Assembly: GCA_013400115.1 (NCBI GenBank)
Contig: VXBP01008584.1
Span: 124,164-188,163 of the forward strand
Direction of reading: 5' to 3'
DNA from: Rhinopomastus cyanomelas
Lineage: Eukaryota; Chordata; Aves; Bucerotiformes; Rhinopomastidae
Length of the DNA stretch: 64,000 bases
In this document: in pieces, positions 1 to 11,460 of the stretch
Numbering within the stretch: position 1 is the stretch's first letter
How the letters are laid out: every line of letters begins with the position of its first letter
Program-made: the position numbers and the translations under genes
Notes under the pieces: model-generated
What the model was told of the DNA's origin: nothing
Database searches by the model: none
The model's input: only the letters and a program-made list of their open reading frames with translations

Positions 1-465
1 ACTTCATGCTTTCCAGGTAAGCACATAGGAGGCAAAACCAGCCATCACACTGGCTACTCTGTAATCTCTAAATCAGTTAAGAGTGGAATTTATGATGCAG
101 TTTATCAAGCTCCCAAAACAAACAGCCTTCCTGCCTTTCCCCAGCACAGTACCCTGAGTGATACAACAGTTGTGAAAACTGCAACTCCAAAACTACCTAC
201 AGGAGCAGGCGAATATACTGAATCATGGAAGGTTAACTGCCATCAAGTTAGATTAATACGATCTCATGATCACAGGCTTGGATGTGAAAGTGAACAAACC
301 AGTAAGTGCATCATCTCAGCCACACTGAGGACAGAAATGCTACGGTGGTACAGTGTGCCTGATCTACAAGCATCCTATAAATTAAATCTTAGTAATTTTA
401 TGCATCACGCAGCCCTAAAATTCATTTTCTTGTAAAATTAGAAAAAAGCAGGAAGATATTTTTAC
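1..465 (-). other. TCF12: TCF12 intron, 3'-most, partial
   Basis: This intronic sequence follows the donor at 466 and continues beyond the left edge. I see no exon, repeat or RNA gene in it. An 87-codon open frame on the plus strand has no recognisable protein features. Confidence 0.8.
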
Positions 466-610
466 CCAGAATATTATCTGATCCATTGACAGGTGGAGTG
501 TGTGAGGCAGCTACATAAGGAGAACTGCTGGTACTGCCCCGATGGAAGCTGGACATTGGAGGAAGACTGGCATTTATATCTGTAGGTGAGACTGAATGTG
601 GGGGATAGCT
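466..610 (-). CDS. TCF12: TCF12 coding exon, Ser/Pro-rich middle segment (SYPPHSVSPTD...)
   Basis: This 145 bp exon encodes 48 codons plus one base. Read on the minus strand it begins SYPPHSVSPTDIN and contains LPPMSSFHRGSTSSSPY and SHTPPVNGSDNIL, which I recognise as TCF12 (HEB). The paralogue TCF4 has a clearly different version here. The acceptor is TTTTCAG|AGC and the donor is CTGG|GTAAAA, leaving phase 1. It joins in phase to the exon at 908-1047 across a 297 bp intron, the shortest one seen. The encoded stretch is low-complexity linker between the N-terminal region and AD2. The next exon, which should start the AD2 loop-helix (GDALGKALASIY in the family), was not found before base 1, so the gene continues off the left edge. 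TCF12 is a nuclear E-protein that dimerises with class II bHLH factors and binds CANNTG. Confidence 0.96.
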
Positions 611-907
611 CTGAAAAGAAGAGAAACAGACATAAGAAATTAAATAGTCTTTACATAAATGTTGGTGTTTTGAGATACCAAATCCACAACATCAGCTATT
701 TATTAAAGAAAGGGATTCATCCATCCTCTCAACAGACCATGGATTGACACAACACACATAAATAAAAGGGCATTAATCTAATACAGTAAGTTGGTGATTT
801 CTGATAACTGGGTTTTTAACTGACATATATGAATAACAAACAAGAAATTAATTCTTGTAAGTCAGATCTCCAAGTACCAGTAGAATCATCTGCGCCGTGT
901 GCCTTAC
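611..907 (-). other. TCF12: TCF12 intron, 297 bp
   Basis: A short intron between the DRL and SYPPH exons, with GTAAGG at the 5' end and TTTTCAG at the 3' end. AT-rich, with nothing else recognised. Confidence 0.9.
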
Positions 908-1047
908 CAAACGGTCATGTGTGTGCAGGCTGCCGTAACTGCCAGACTGAGACATGTGGGAAGAGGAGCCTCCCAGCATACCACCGTAGTTAGGCTGGCT
1001 CATGCCATTGGATGAACTCCAGAGGTCAGAAGAATTGTGGGTCCCAT
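908..1047 (-). CDS. TCF12: TCF12 coding exon (GTHNSSDLWSSSNGMSQ...)
   Basis: A 140 bp exon: two bases finishing a split Asp codon, then 46 codons. The peptide runs GTHNSSDLWSSSNGMSQP, NYGGMLGGSSSHMSQSG and SYGSLHTHDRL. The wording GTHNSSDLWSSSNGMSQ is TCF12-type; TCF4 reads HHSSDPWSSSSGMNQ at this place. The donor is CGTTTG|GTAAGG (phase 0). The acceptor is unusual, because the AG follows a run of seven A's (TCTTTTAAAAAAAG|AT), so the pyrimidine tract is short and displaced. Some residues (NYGGMLGG, SGSYGSLHTHD) differ from the human protein as I remember it (roughly GFGGILGT, SSSYGNLHSHD), consistent with an avian orthologue. This stretch is linker sequence with no catalytic or DNA-binding residues. 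Confidence 0.97.
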
Positions 1048-2170
1048 CTTTTTTTAAAAGACCATAATGAAAAAGAATAGAAAAATGTTTAATGTAAAAG
1101 CGTACTGCGTTCCACATTCCATTACAAAATTGCTTCAAAATACAGAACTCAGCTACTGAGAATAACACCAGCACAGAATTAGTGATCAGTTTATTCTGCT
1201 CCCTCTATTTTTATGCCATCACACTTCTGCTGTATTTATAAAAAACAAACAAAAAACCCCCAAGCCTGCAGAGGCTTTATAGTTGAAATACAATCCAATC
1301 ACAGCTGAGAAAATACCAAGTACTTCTGCTAATTACATAGACCTTCAGTAAGGCCAGAATACATCAAGAGGGTTGATACAAATTCCAGATTGAAGGAAAT
1401 AAAAGAGGGAGGTGGAGGGGAGAGAAGTTTGGGTAAGCAGAGTTTATGATAAACACACAGTAACAACATCTACTAACCTAAGCAATTTACAGTCTAAAGT
1501 ACTGTAGCCCTGTAACAAAGTAAAATCTTTTCATAGCAGATTTCAGTAACTGAAATGATATTATATAATGACACACTTGAACCCGTGTGTCAATGCAATT
1601 TTCATTCTGCAACACCAACTGAAGAGCTCTGTACATTCCCACAATGATAGACTATGCTTTCAGTATGCTCCAAAACCTCATCAAACTACAGAATAGGCTA
1701 ATTGCGTAAGACGAAGCCAAGGAAGCATTCTGCTCTTGTTCTGTTCAATGCAATCCTTCTTTTTTTTTTGGCATGCTGGATATACAAGCATTTGAGAACT
1801 TAAGCCTGTTAGCTGATACTGTACAGTCAAATTCTGTAACAGTCAAGAAGCTCCATTTTTCGCTATCGCTCCTGTATGCTGCTCTGCCTCTACGAACCAA
1901 AGGACAGGAGATTCTGTCCATCTGCCCTAGTATGTAATCCCCTTGAAGTCAGTCAGCAATTAATGTCATGAGAAACACTTTAAATCAACAGACATCTCCC
2001 TTTATCTAGTACTTTTAAAAGTATATACGCTGGACCCTTAACCCCAGGTTCTAGCACAGCATGTTCCACTGCACATTTCCTTGTTCATTCAGTACAACAG
2101 CGGCTGACTTCAGACTTGTACTTAAAGGACAAGCGAAAGCTACTTGTGGATTAAAAGTCATTGTGCCCAC
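1048..2170 (-). other. TCF12: TCF12 intron, 1123 bp
   Basis: Lies between the FFMQ exon and the GTHNSS exon. It begins GTGGGC and ends AAAAAAAG. No repeat family or additional exon was recognised. Confidence 0.9.
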
Positions 2171-2276
2171 CTTGCATAAAGAAAGTGCTAGCAAACATAC
2201 TGCTTGGTGGCTTTGGAGACGGGTAACTTGGAGATTCTCTGTTGAAATCATCAGAATTGGGGGATGGTGCATACAC
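2171..2276 (-). CDS. TCF12: TCF12 coding exon (VYAPSPNSDDFNRESP...), shared by canonical and HEBAlt forms
   Basis: A 106 bp exon with 35 codons plus one base: VYAPSPNSDDFNRESPSYPS, then PKPPSSMFASTFFMQ. It starts at phase 0 after ACATTTAG|GTG and ends CAAG|GTGGGC in phase 1. This is the join point for two mRNAs. The canonical transcript enters from the exon ending LPSS at 22076, and the HEBAlt transcript from the exon ending NGKT at 10889. Both upstream exons end in phase 0, so either splice keeps the frame. The donor GTGGGC is a moderate match. Family knowledge: from here to the C-terminus HEBCan and HEBAlt are the same protein. Confidence 0.97.
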
Positions 2277-3424
2277 CTAAATGTGAGAGAGCAACAAGAG
2301 CAGGTTAGCAGTATTTGAGTACTGCGCATTACAAATCTTGTAACCACACACAGACCCAGAAAGCACAAATAATAAAAAAAAAAGAACAGTGCAGCAAGCC
2401 GCAGCGTTTGTTGCCCTTGTTTTATTTGCTTTTTAGCAAGTTGCCACAGTACAGAGGAACTACAGTAGAATGATCCTAACAACACACTTTCTGGTGTGCC
2501 AACTCAGCCAGGTGGCCTGATAAAAGCCTGAATGCTGATTTTGCTTTCAAAGTGCATGACTCACATAGATTAAAACAAAATGATTGAAAGATAAAATAAA
2601 GATTGTACTTATTTTTTAAAGGCAAGATTAAACAACTGGGCCCCAAACAAAATTTTCACACAACTGTATGCCTACTTGAATATTTATCTAGCTGGCATCC
2701 AAACAATCAGAAAGAAAAAGCACATCCAGTGACAAATGAGAAATGTTAATGCAACCATTGAGCATCCACTCAGAATCCCACATGCCTGGGTGCAGTCATC
2801 AAAAACAGACGTAACGCAAGTCCTGGAGAAGGGTCTTAAAACTGCAACACCAAGCAAATGATTTTCACATTGGCCTAATGTCAAAGAAAAGCAGCAGATT
2901 TTTCTTTCCAGTGTAACACCACACTGAAATGGCTGTTCTCGACTGGCAAACAATGGCATTTCTTAACAAGTTAAGAATTGTCAGATACGAAATTAACATG
3001 TGAAGTCTTTTATTGCAGTCACTCTACAAAGAGCTACAAAGCACATTCAGGAATAAATAAGTCAAATGGACAAAGTCAGTAGTCACAAAGACTACCCTTA
3101 ACTGCAGTTGTTCTGACTGATGCTATTTGCTCACCGCAGTATTTTAGTCACTATACTAACTGGCTGTATGTGTACTTTAAAAAAAACCCTCAAAAAATTA
3201 ATAAAAATCGACAAATACATTAGCAGTGAATATAAAACCATAATATTGAAACTAGAACTGTTTTTTTCTAAGCAAAAAAAGTGTTAGTTGCTAATAAAAA
3301 AGGGTTTTTTAAACATAGATATGAAAAACAATTTTCAAACTCTAAAGCACACATGCCACAAAATATAAAGTGCACCATGCCCTAAAACTCAGCAGTATTT
3401 CAGTGCCTTCCTATGCAAACACTG

Positions 3425-3760
3425 GCACACGCGCGTTCCTGCAACATTCACATTCCCTCTCCTTGGGATGTTGTTTACTAAGCAGGGGAAGGATCAGTAA
3501 AACTCAGCCGGCCAAGAGAAAAGCGCCAGCTCCCTGAAAGGGTCCCACTGTTGTCCCGGAGGATGGCTGCTCCGATACGGATATTTAGAAAGTGAAGTGG
3601 GCAAGTCCCGCTCCATTTGCATCCCAATGCCCACCCCCCTCCCCGCTCCTCAAAGCTTTTCCAGTTTGCTGTTCTCGGAGCAAACGGCTAGGCATGTGCC
3701 CGCACACAGCCTTTTCACATCAGATGGGCTGATTTACCGCTCTCTCTTAGGCTCGTTTTA
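3425..3760. promoter_or_regulatory. GC-richer intronic patch with a perfect octamer motif (candidate enhancer)
   Basis: Roughly a dozen CpGs fall within about 280 bp, in an intron otherwise poor in CpG. Motifs read directly: ATTTGCAT (perfect octamer, POU-type) at 3615-3622 and a TGTTTAC forkhead-type site near 3472. The patch is 1.2 kb upstream of the VYAPSPN exon in the direction of transcription. No coding exon with TCF12 features is visible. Regulatory function is inference only. Confidence 0.35.
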
Positions 3761-6700
3761 CATCAACAGAATTTCAATAAAATCCCTCTCACCCCAGTAG
3801 GATGGAATCAGGACAAGGGCACAGAAAGAATTAAGTCAGGGCATAGCTGTCGATGTAATGGAAACAACAGCAGGTACAAAGACACCCGGCGCAAAAGGAG
3901 TTGAACAGAACACTTGCAACCTGTAGCTGCATGTTTGTTTCAACATTATTTGGTGTTTTTTAAATTAAAATACATAAGAAAAAGAATTCTAGCAAGGAAG
4001 CCTTTTGGAGAGCTTTTCTTCAATCTTTTACCCGCAAGTTTTCAGTTCATGGAATAAATGTAAACGAGAGGTCGTTACCAAATCTGAATGACGTGTTACA
4101 AGCAGCATCAATGCCACATCTGTACTCAGTACGTAAGATGAACGCAGGTATATTCCATGCCTCGCACACATTTAAAAAGAAATGTCACCCTGTCAAACTG
4201 TAAACACTGGCACTCAGAAGACTACAAATACATTAGGTAAAAGCGGGCTTGATTTACAAGTTCACTGTTGTGTAGAATAATCCAGTATATGCTACAGTTG
4301 ATGGAGAATCTATCACTGTCATGGGACAGCAGTGCAAGCAAAGCTTTATGGCATTTAGCACCGCCGTGGAGATGTGCACTAATTAATGTGGAATCACCTA
4401 CAACAAGAAATTGTGCTACTTTTAGACCGTGTTGTTATTAGTCAATCTGTAAACACAAGCCTCTGACTAAAGTTTTAACATTTTACATAACTCAGTGATT
4501 TGTAAAGACTGAACACTATCTCAAAAAAATTAAACCAAAAACCTCCCGCAAATCTATTGTTTACAAAGACCTATGTATAAGCCACTAACGTGTTATAAAT
4601 AATAAAAATGTTACTAATTATATTAAGGTAAAAGAGGCCCTTTCAAACAGCTACATGAAAGTCCTAGCACAAACACATAACTACATAGTTCCTGCTTATT
4701 TTGGTATCTTAACTATAGCTTGCAAAAACATAACTGTAATATTATGAAGCTGCACTTGTGCCAGTCTAGATTTTTCAGATCAAAGAGTTCTTGTGGCAAA
4801 ACACAACTGATGTGGTCTCAAAGACTTCATTAACTCCAGATGTGGGGAAGCAGGCAGCCAATCCCACAAAAAGAGCAAGTCTCTTCTAGTTACAGTCAGA
4901 GCTAGCCGCAAATTCAAACCAGGTCTCTGATGTCATCTGATCACCTGCAGATGAGCACTGTGTTTCTTTCTGGTTAATAACCTAATCATAATTTTTACGT
5001 TGTGTTACTAAAAACAAAATCTAAAAGGCAAAGGAAAAAAACTGTCAAGATGAACCTGAAGCCCATGAGAAGCAAAATACAAAGATTTAAAATAGAAGTT
5101 TATTTTAAAAAAGATGAAACTTCGTTTTAAAGTCAGGAAGCGATGTATCGGGGTCACTGGTTTGTTCACTCCAAGAGCCCTGTACGCTGTAGGACCCCGA
5201 TCTAGGAAAATGCAGTGTCTGTGGCTGCTGGCCTGCTGGAGGCTTAGGCGGCTGCATAGCAGCTCCCCAGTCTGTGTCCTAGTTGAAGGGCTTTCTCTTC
5301 TGCAACAGCTGAGTAAGGAAGCTATAAATAGGATGTGGCTGCTCAAGACAGTCTCTTTTAGCTATTAAATTGATAATGGTGACATCCAGGAGGCACCAAA
5401 ACAGTTTTTCCCAGCTGACATTCTCACTAAGACAAGGAATACTGTTAAAACATCAGCCTGCACACGTCCTCTTTGAAGAGGGTTGTCTCCAGTAGAAGAG
5501 GAAGGACAACAAGTCAGAGACTCGCATTGGTCTCTTTCACACCCTGAACTGGTTTATACTTCTCCCGTAAGATGACAACTAAGGTACTTTTTGGAGGGTA
5601 GCGGTGGGAGTTGACTTCAGAAAAGAGCAGAGAAGTGTGTGTACTCCATCACGTTTAAGCATAACAAACGCATCATCCAGTTCTGAAATATGCCCTGGTG
5701 ATTGACATGATGAATGCTGTAATTGAAGTTACATGGACTGAATGTATCTCAAACATATCTGAGGACTACACAGCATGCTTCTGTTTACTAACAAATGTGC
5801 CAATTACATGAACATTAATGTGAAGATTTCAGTTTGCCTAATTTCATACTTGGTAAAACCTCAAAGTGTCCCTATATAAATGCATTTAATAATTCCATAA
5901 CTTTGATAAACACTCAAGAGTCCTCCTGTTGGCATACTTCCTTTCAGGCAATTTTCCTGTAATTTGTTTAAACATCTTAAAAATTATCAATGTTTAAAAT
6001 TAATGTTAAAATCAGATTATAAAATAGCAATGGAGCACCCAACCCTGACTTCTGATGAGCTCATGCTATGTGAAGACCAGGGCACCCATCGCGCATACTC
6101 TTTACGGAATTATAAATTACATTAGTCATTAAAGTCTAGTTATTAACAATGCTTGGAAGTTCAGGAAAGTATCTGTCAAGCTGCCAGAGACAAGAGAAAG
6201 AAGACAAAAGAAAACAGCAGAGATGGATCACCTCTTATGTAGCTCATAAACTCTGCTAAGTAGTGTGTCTACATTCCATCAGCATCAGTAATGCTCTAAA
6301 AAAGCCTGTGCTGATGAACAATTTGTACATGTGGCACCATTGCACAGTGTATTATCTGCAGGTTTTGTGGGAAAAGGTCTGGGAAAAAGAAAAACGTTTT
6401 TATGTTTATTATATTTGATAAAATCACGTCTTAAAACATCAGGAACGCAGAACAGTAACTAGAGTTTTCCACATTCCTTTTCAGAGCAAGGCAGAAGCTG
6501 CCAAAAAAACAACCACCAGCAATCCACCCGCCCTAAATTCTTGTTGATATTAAGCAAGAGGATAAAATGAAGTGCCCTTGTACACAAAATCAGAATATAC
6601 CATCTCCTCAATCACACCGTTAGTTTCCAATACCACATGTAAAGGTTCATGTATTTTAAAAAAATCCTTTTCTCATCACCCAGAATGAAAATGAAACATT

Positions 6701-9700
6701 TCCCTAAGATAACACAGTATCAGTCTTGTCTGCCAAACCGAATTACATTGTTAGGAATGGTATAAAATTCAAAATCCTTAGAGTAGTTAAGGTGAGTTCC
6801 ATTTTAGATAACTATTTTCAGAGCCTGGGCATGCTATACGTGCCTATCTAGCTATTTCTGAAACGCAGAATCCCACTGCAGTGATACACAGCATTACTAT
6901 TTCCTAGCTGCTTCCAAACAAAAAAGAAATTTTCAAGTAATGTTAAAATTTTACAAGAAACTTACCAAAAATCCTTAATTCAGTATACCAAAGCCTTTTG
7001 GTCTGTTCTCTTTATTTTTAAATTGTAGTGTGAGGCAGAGAGACGGAGAAGGTAAAGGCAGCAGGAAAACTGCCAAAAATGTATGTATATAGTGCTTGGA
7101 GATTCTCTTCAGATTTTATTTGAGAAGCAAAATCTTTTCCCCATTCTCTTCAAACTACGCTGTTACTACAGAAGGCCTACAAACTCAGCCTGAAAAAATG
7201 TCCAATTAAATTCAGATTTTTAGAAAACAAAAAATGGAAGAGTTGAAATGAGTCTCTTTTAACCTGTTCCCTGTATTTCAGAAGGCTGTTCTGGCTGTGG
7301 CAGGAATCACCATCAACAGTGTTAACCACAGAAGGCTACAGTAGTAGATACAACAGATACAACTCAGTAGTACTCTCAGTTTCTGTATCTCTGACAGAGT
7401 ATTATGCTTCTACAAATGGACTCGAAGATGCATGTGGTTATGAGAGCAAACACACAGAGCAAACACAGGGGCTTTACTCTTTGGCATCCACATTTTGAGA
7501 AATATAGATCCATCCAGTACAGCACCTGATCCCATCTCTTGCTGCTTTCATTTGCACAAGGAAATGGATGTAACCTTCACTTTCAAGCATTGATAAAGCT
7601 TGCTGCAGACAAGATACCCTTCTGGCAGGGGACCACTGCTCACTGGAGTGGCAGTTCAGCCCAATGGAGTGAGGCAGGGAAAACTCTCTTGGGCTGATGC
7701 ACTGTAACTCATCATTTTTAACAGGGATGGGGAGGGGAAAGAGAGTGAAAGGAATAGGAACAAAAAATCCACCTGACTAGTGTTTACTACCTCTCTTTAT
7801 TCCATGTCCACAGCCATGTACCCCTAGAGATTTTCCAGATGATCTCGTATTTGTCCCGACTTACAAATGTTAGCTTTGACCTTGTCTAAGTTGCTGTGGG
7901 CAGCATATGGTACAGAACAGCTTTAATTGTACTTTTCTCCCTGCATGCTAACTGGGCCAATAATAAAAGCAGAATTGAATCATTCGTTTCAGCAGCTGGT
8001 TGCTCCAAACTGTATAAACTGCTGTTAAAAGCCTCAGTGCACTATTTATGGTGTGACAGCGACAGAACAGCATGCTGTTGTGTCATCTAAGCATCACACA
8101 GGATCCCTAACGTGACTCTCTGTGCTAGATCTCTGACAGCAAGGGCTGCAAGAAAGGCATTTTCTCCTTTCAAACATACCCAAATACACAGCAACAGTCA
8201 CACCTGGGTATCCATCTACCCATGCTGTATGTAACACACAGAGAAGCTTTTATAAAAATCCTTTAACACACTAAAAATTCTCAGGAAAGACAAAATTCTC
8301 AAAAAAATGCCAATTTAACATAATGTGCAAAACCCCCAACATTAAATATATGAAAAAAATAAATACATGCTCTTTTTCTCCCCATCTTGTTAAAATTGTA
8401 GAAATCTACCGTGAAATACGCAATGAACACCGCCTTGGAAAATTACTCAATAAAAATAACGAGCTTATATAACAAACTTTAAATTAACGGAAAAAAGTAG
8501 AAATCTTTCAAGTCTGTATTTTATTCTTTTTGCACAAAATTTATAAAACTCCAATTACTTAAATATTACGTTGGGGCTATTATATTTCATAAAATTTAAA
8601 TGAAAAGGCCCCAGCGAATGAGGAAGCTTGCTTAGTAGCAGTGATTAAAAACATGTTTAAAAAGTATAATTTCAATTTATTCTGATATTTATACCTAAGT
8701 ATTTTCAAATTTCTTAGTGGAAGTTAGGTGTTTTTTACTCTGTGTCCTTAGTGTAGTTCTGGGGTGAAAGGAAAGGGCAAAATATTTGAGACAAATGGAA
8801 TTTTTAGCTGTTTTTTTTTCACCCAAAGCTCTATATTGTAATTTGTAAACCTTGCAGAAAGTGAGAAGAGTTTTCTGTATATTAACAGATGAAGCACAAA
8901 ATACCAGAAGGTTAAACAGCTAAATCTTTCATCTTTTCAAAAAACCATTTCTTTACAAAACAGGTTATGATTTCTTTTTCTTTTTAATCTGGTAAAGATT
9001 CTGGGAAAAAAGGTTTTTTTAACACCTACTACATGTAACAGTCCAATTTTACTCCTTAGCAAGGGATCTGCATTAAAACACTACTTTTGATTTTCACTTG
9101 AAATAACAAAAATTGAGGCACTCCTGATAGTGAAACTCCTGCCTTATTTTTTAATTTTTACTTGTCAGTGATCATCTATCTGGATGCTCAAATACTTGTT
9201 TTTTTAATATTAACTTTATTAAGCTTTCCCGTGTCTTACAAATTTTAAGTAGTTGAACAAAACACGTTTCATGAGAAGTTTAAAACACACTTTTTCTATA
9301 CGTCATTTCCCCACTCGGTGTGTAAATAAATCACATTTTATACACATTAGCACATACCATGGAATGTGAACATCTAAAATCTAATACAAATATCGAAACA
9401 AAAATATCAAACAATGAGGTACAGTCTATCAACTACTAATTGGTGATGCAATACATATAAAAAATTAAGACATCAAAACGAGAGCAGTGTCCTCTAATTA
9501 TGGACAGGCTCATACAACGATTGAGTATGCACACCAAGGACTTGTGCTTCCAAAAAACCTAACACAAACCACCATCCCTCCAACTTCTCATACCCTCCTC
9601 CTGTACATTTAATTAGTAATTTAGTCCAATTTGCAGAATTCCTACAAGAGAAAATGCTAAAGACTACCAAGATCTTAAAAAAAATAATTAAATATAACCT

Positions 9701-10649
9701 TAGGCAAAATTATGCGGGATCATCATATGATTTATCATCTATTTACTAACTCTTCCAGTTCATAAAGGTCACCTCTGACCCGTAAGAGACACATGCTATC
9801 AATTTCGAAGCCATGCTGTCCTACAGTACCAGCACTTGCATCCACTTCATGCCTGGAAATACTTAATAAGATCAAAGACTTTTTTCCTGCTACAAGAACA
9901 AAGAGAAATGTAGCAGAGTGATCAGAGCTCTAGAAAGTACAAAATCAAAACTCCATGCGAGTTATATTCTCTTTGCTTCAGGGCTATTGTAGAGTTAATT
10001 TTACTTAAGTCTTATATATATATATCTCTCTTCACATAAAACTTCAAACAGATTGTTTTAGCTTAAGAGTGGACATGAAAGAAAAATCATTTCATATGTG
10101 AAAGACAGCTGGCATTTATACCGAGTGAAATAAGAGACTGAGCAATTCTACCCGCTCCCCTAATCTCTCCTCCGGTATCTCTTCTCTTACTCTAGCAGCT
10201 CGTATCCATTCGTGTGTCTTTAATGAACAGAAAGAACTAAAGAACTGCAGTTTAGTTACCACGGAACAAAACCCTTGGCAAAGAGTTGGGTAATGAAGGC
10301 AGAGCTCGGGCGGGCCCGGCAGACAACAAACAATACTACTAAAAAAATTAATCGGCATCTTCTTTTCTCCTATTTAATGTTATTTTTCTAGCAAAAGAAA
10401 TGCAAAAGCACACAAAATTTAAACTGGAAAAAAAAACCCAAGCAACTGAATGCGCTGTGTTAAATTTACCACTCACTAGTGCACAAAAACGGGAACAGCT
10501 GTCACACGAACTTAAAAACTGGAAGCAGCGCCCCTGGAACAGAAACATCCCTGTCGATTCCCAGGAAGTTGAAATACAGAGGAGACTTGTTTTAATAATT
10601 TTTTGTAGTTTTTTTAATAACTCCAGGAGTATTTGCGCAACTCCCAAAC

Positions 10650-11460
10650 CTCAAAGAGACAGCTCAGCGCCGGCCGCCGTTTTACTGCAGAGCCGGCGCT
10701 GGGACCCGGCGGGCGACCCCGGTAGCAACGGCGGCGACTTGGGGAGGTGAGGTGAAATAAAACCACATCAACCCCCGGCAAACTCCATGGAGAAGCTGCC
10801 CCCGACGCAGCCCCGGCCCGTCCCCATCGCTTCAGAGAAGCTCTCCCCCACCTCAGCCCTCGGAGAGGACTCCCGCCGCCCCGCTTACCGTCTTGCCGTT
10901 GTAGTAGTACATGAGGGAGCTGCCGCCCACGCCAGGCACTGGGTACGCGCAGTACATGGCGCGGCTGGGCCGGGACGGGCCGGGCCGCGCCGCGCCGGGC
11001 CAGAACCGCCTCTTCCCTTCACTCGACTCCCTCGCAGCCGCCCGCCCGCGCACATGGAACCTCCGCGGCAACTTATGCAAAGCAGGACTGAACCATCTCC
11101 AGGCGCGGGGAGGGCCGGGCCGGGCCCGCCGAGCACAGCCGCCGGGGGAGGCGGCGCGGAGCCGCGACACCCCGAGAGTGAGCGGCGGGGCAACGGCAAA
11201 CGGTCCTGAGCGAGTTAATGGTCTGCTCTTTGTTTTAATTCAATTACCGCTCTGGTGGCGGCGCAGACGCTGGTGGGCGCAGCCCCAGCCACGCGGCCAT
11301 CTGGCCCTGCCAGAAGTTGCTTCCAACTTTATCCAGCGGCTCCGGAGCCGGGGCTTGCTGCTGGCAACCAGCACCTGGGATGGGACCGGCCGCAGCACCC
11401 AGCAGCAGCACCAGGCCCCCTGCCCACAGGCTGCCTTCAGCAGGGAAAGCCTCTGACCTG
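10650..11460 (-). promoter_or_regulatory. TCF12: CpG-rich island and presumed HEBAlt promoter of TCF12
   Basis: The surrounding intron is AT-rich, but this stretch is dense in CpG and GGCC/GCGC runs, especially 10930-11200. It contains the HEBAlt start codon. Visible motifs include an E-box CACATG at 11051-11056, an octamer-like ATGCAAAG at 11075-11082, and, inside an AT-rich gap at about 11211-11250, CTTTGTT at 11228-11234 (a SOX/LEF-type site, AACAAAG on the gene strand). No convincing TATA box at a fixed distance was found, which fits a CpG-type promoter. Promoter function is inferred from position and composition. The long open frames crossing this island on both strands are products of the GC-rich composition and are not called. 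Confidence 0.75.
10889..10957 (-). CDS. TCF12: TCF12 HEBAlt-specific start codon and coding part of the alternative first exon
   Basis: The minus strand reads ATG at 10957-10955 and then 23 codons, MYCAYPVPGVGGSS followed by LMYYYNGKT. It ends ACG|GTAAGC at a good donor in phase 0. Joined to the exon at 2171-2276 this gives NGKT-VYAPSPN, which is the N-terminus of the HEBAlt isoform. The paralogue TCF4 has a closely similar start in its TCF4-A isoform (MYCAYTIPG in memory), so the exon predates the split of the genes. The start context has G at -3 (GCGCC ATG T). The exon sits in a CpG-rich island inside the 19.8 kb intron. The resulting protein lacks AD1 and the basic segment encoded at 24770-22076, but keeps AD2 and bHLH. 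The 5' end of the untranslated part is not determinable from sequence; it probably lies between 10958 and about 11250. Confidence 0.93.

Noticed and set aside
848..1174. 108-codon minus-strand open frame as a stand-alone small gene
   Set aside because: It is the TCF12 exon 908-1047 read through into intron on both sides. The splice sites and phases fix the true borders.
2051..2485. 144-codon minus-strand open frame overlapping the VYAPSPN exon
   Set aside because: It is in a different frame from the TCF12 exon at 2171-2276 and is rich in Cys/Leu/Phe without any motif; a shadow frame.
10013..10025. Short TA dinucleotide run (a similar one lies near 36330-36341)
   Set aside because: Only about 12-13 bp each, well within what AT-rich introns contain; not worth calling a microsatellite.
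10911..11456. 181-codon plus-strand open frame, and others on both strands, across the CpG island
   Set aside because: Stop codons are rare in GC-rich DNA. The peptides are Arg/Pro/Gly-rich with no domain, and the real reading in this place is the HEBAlt exon on the minus strand.
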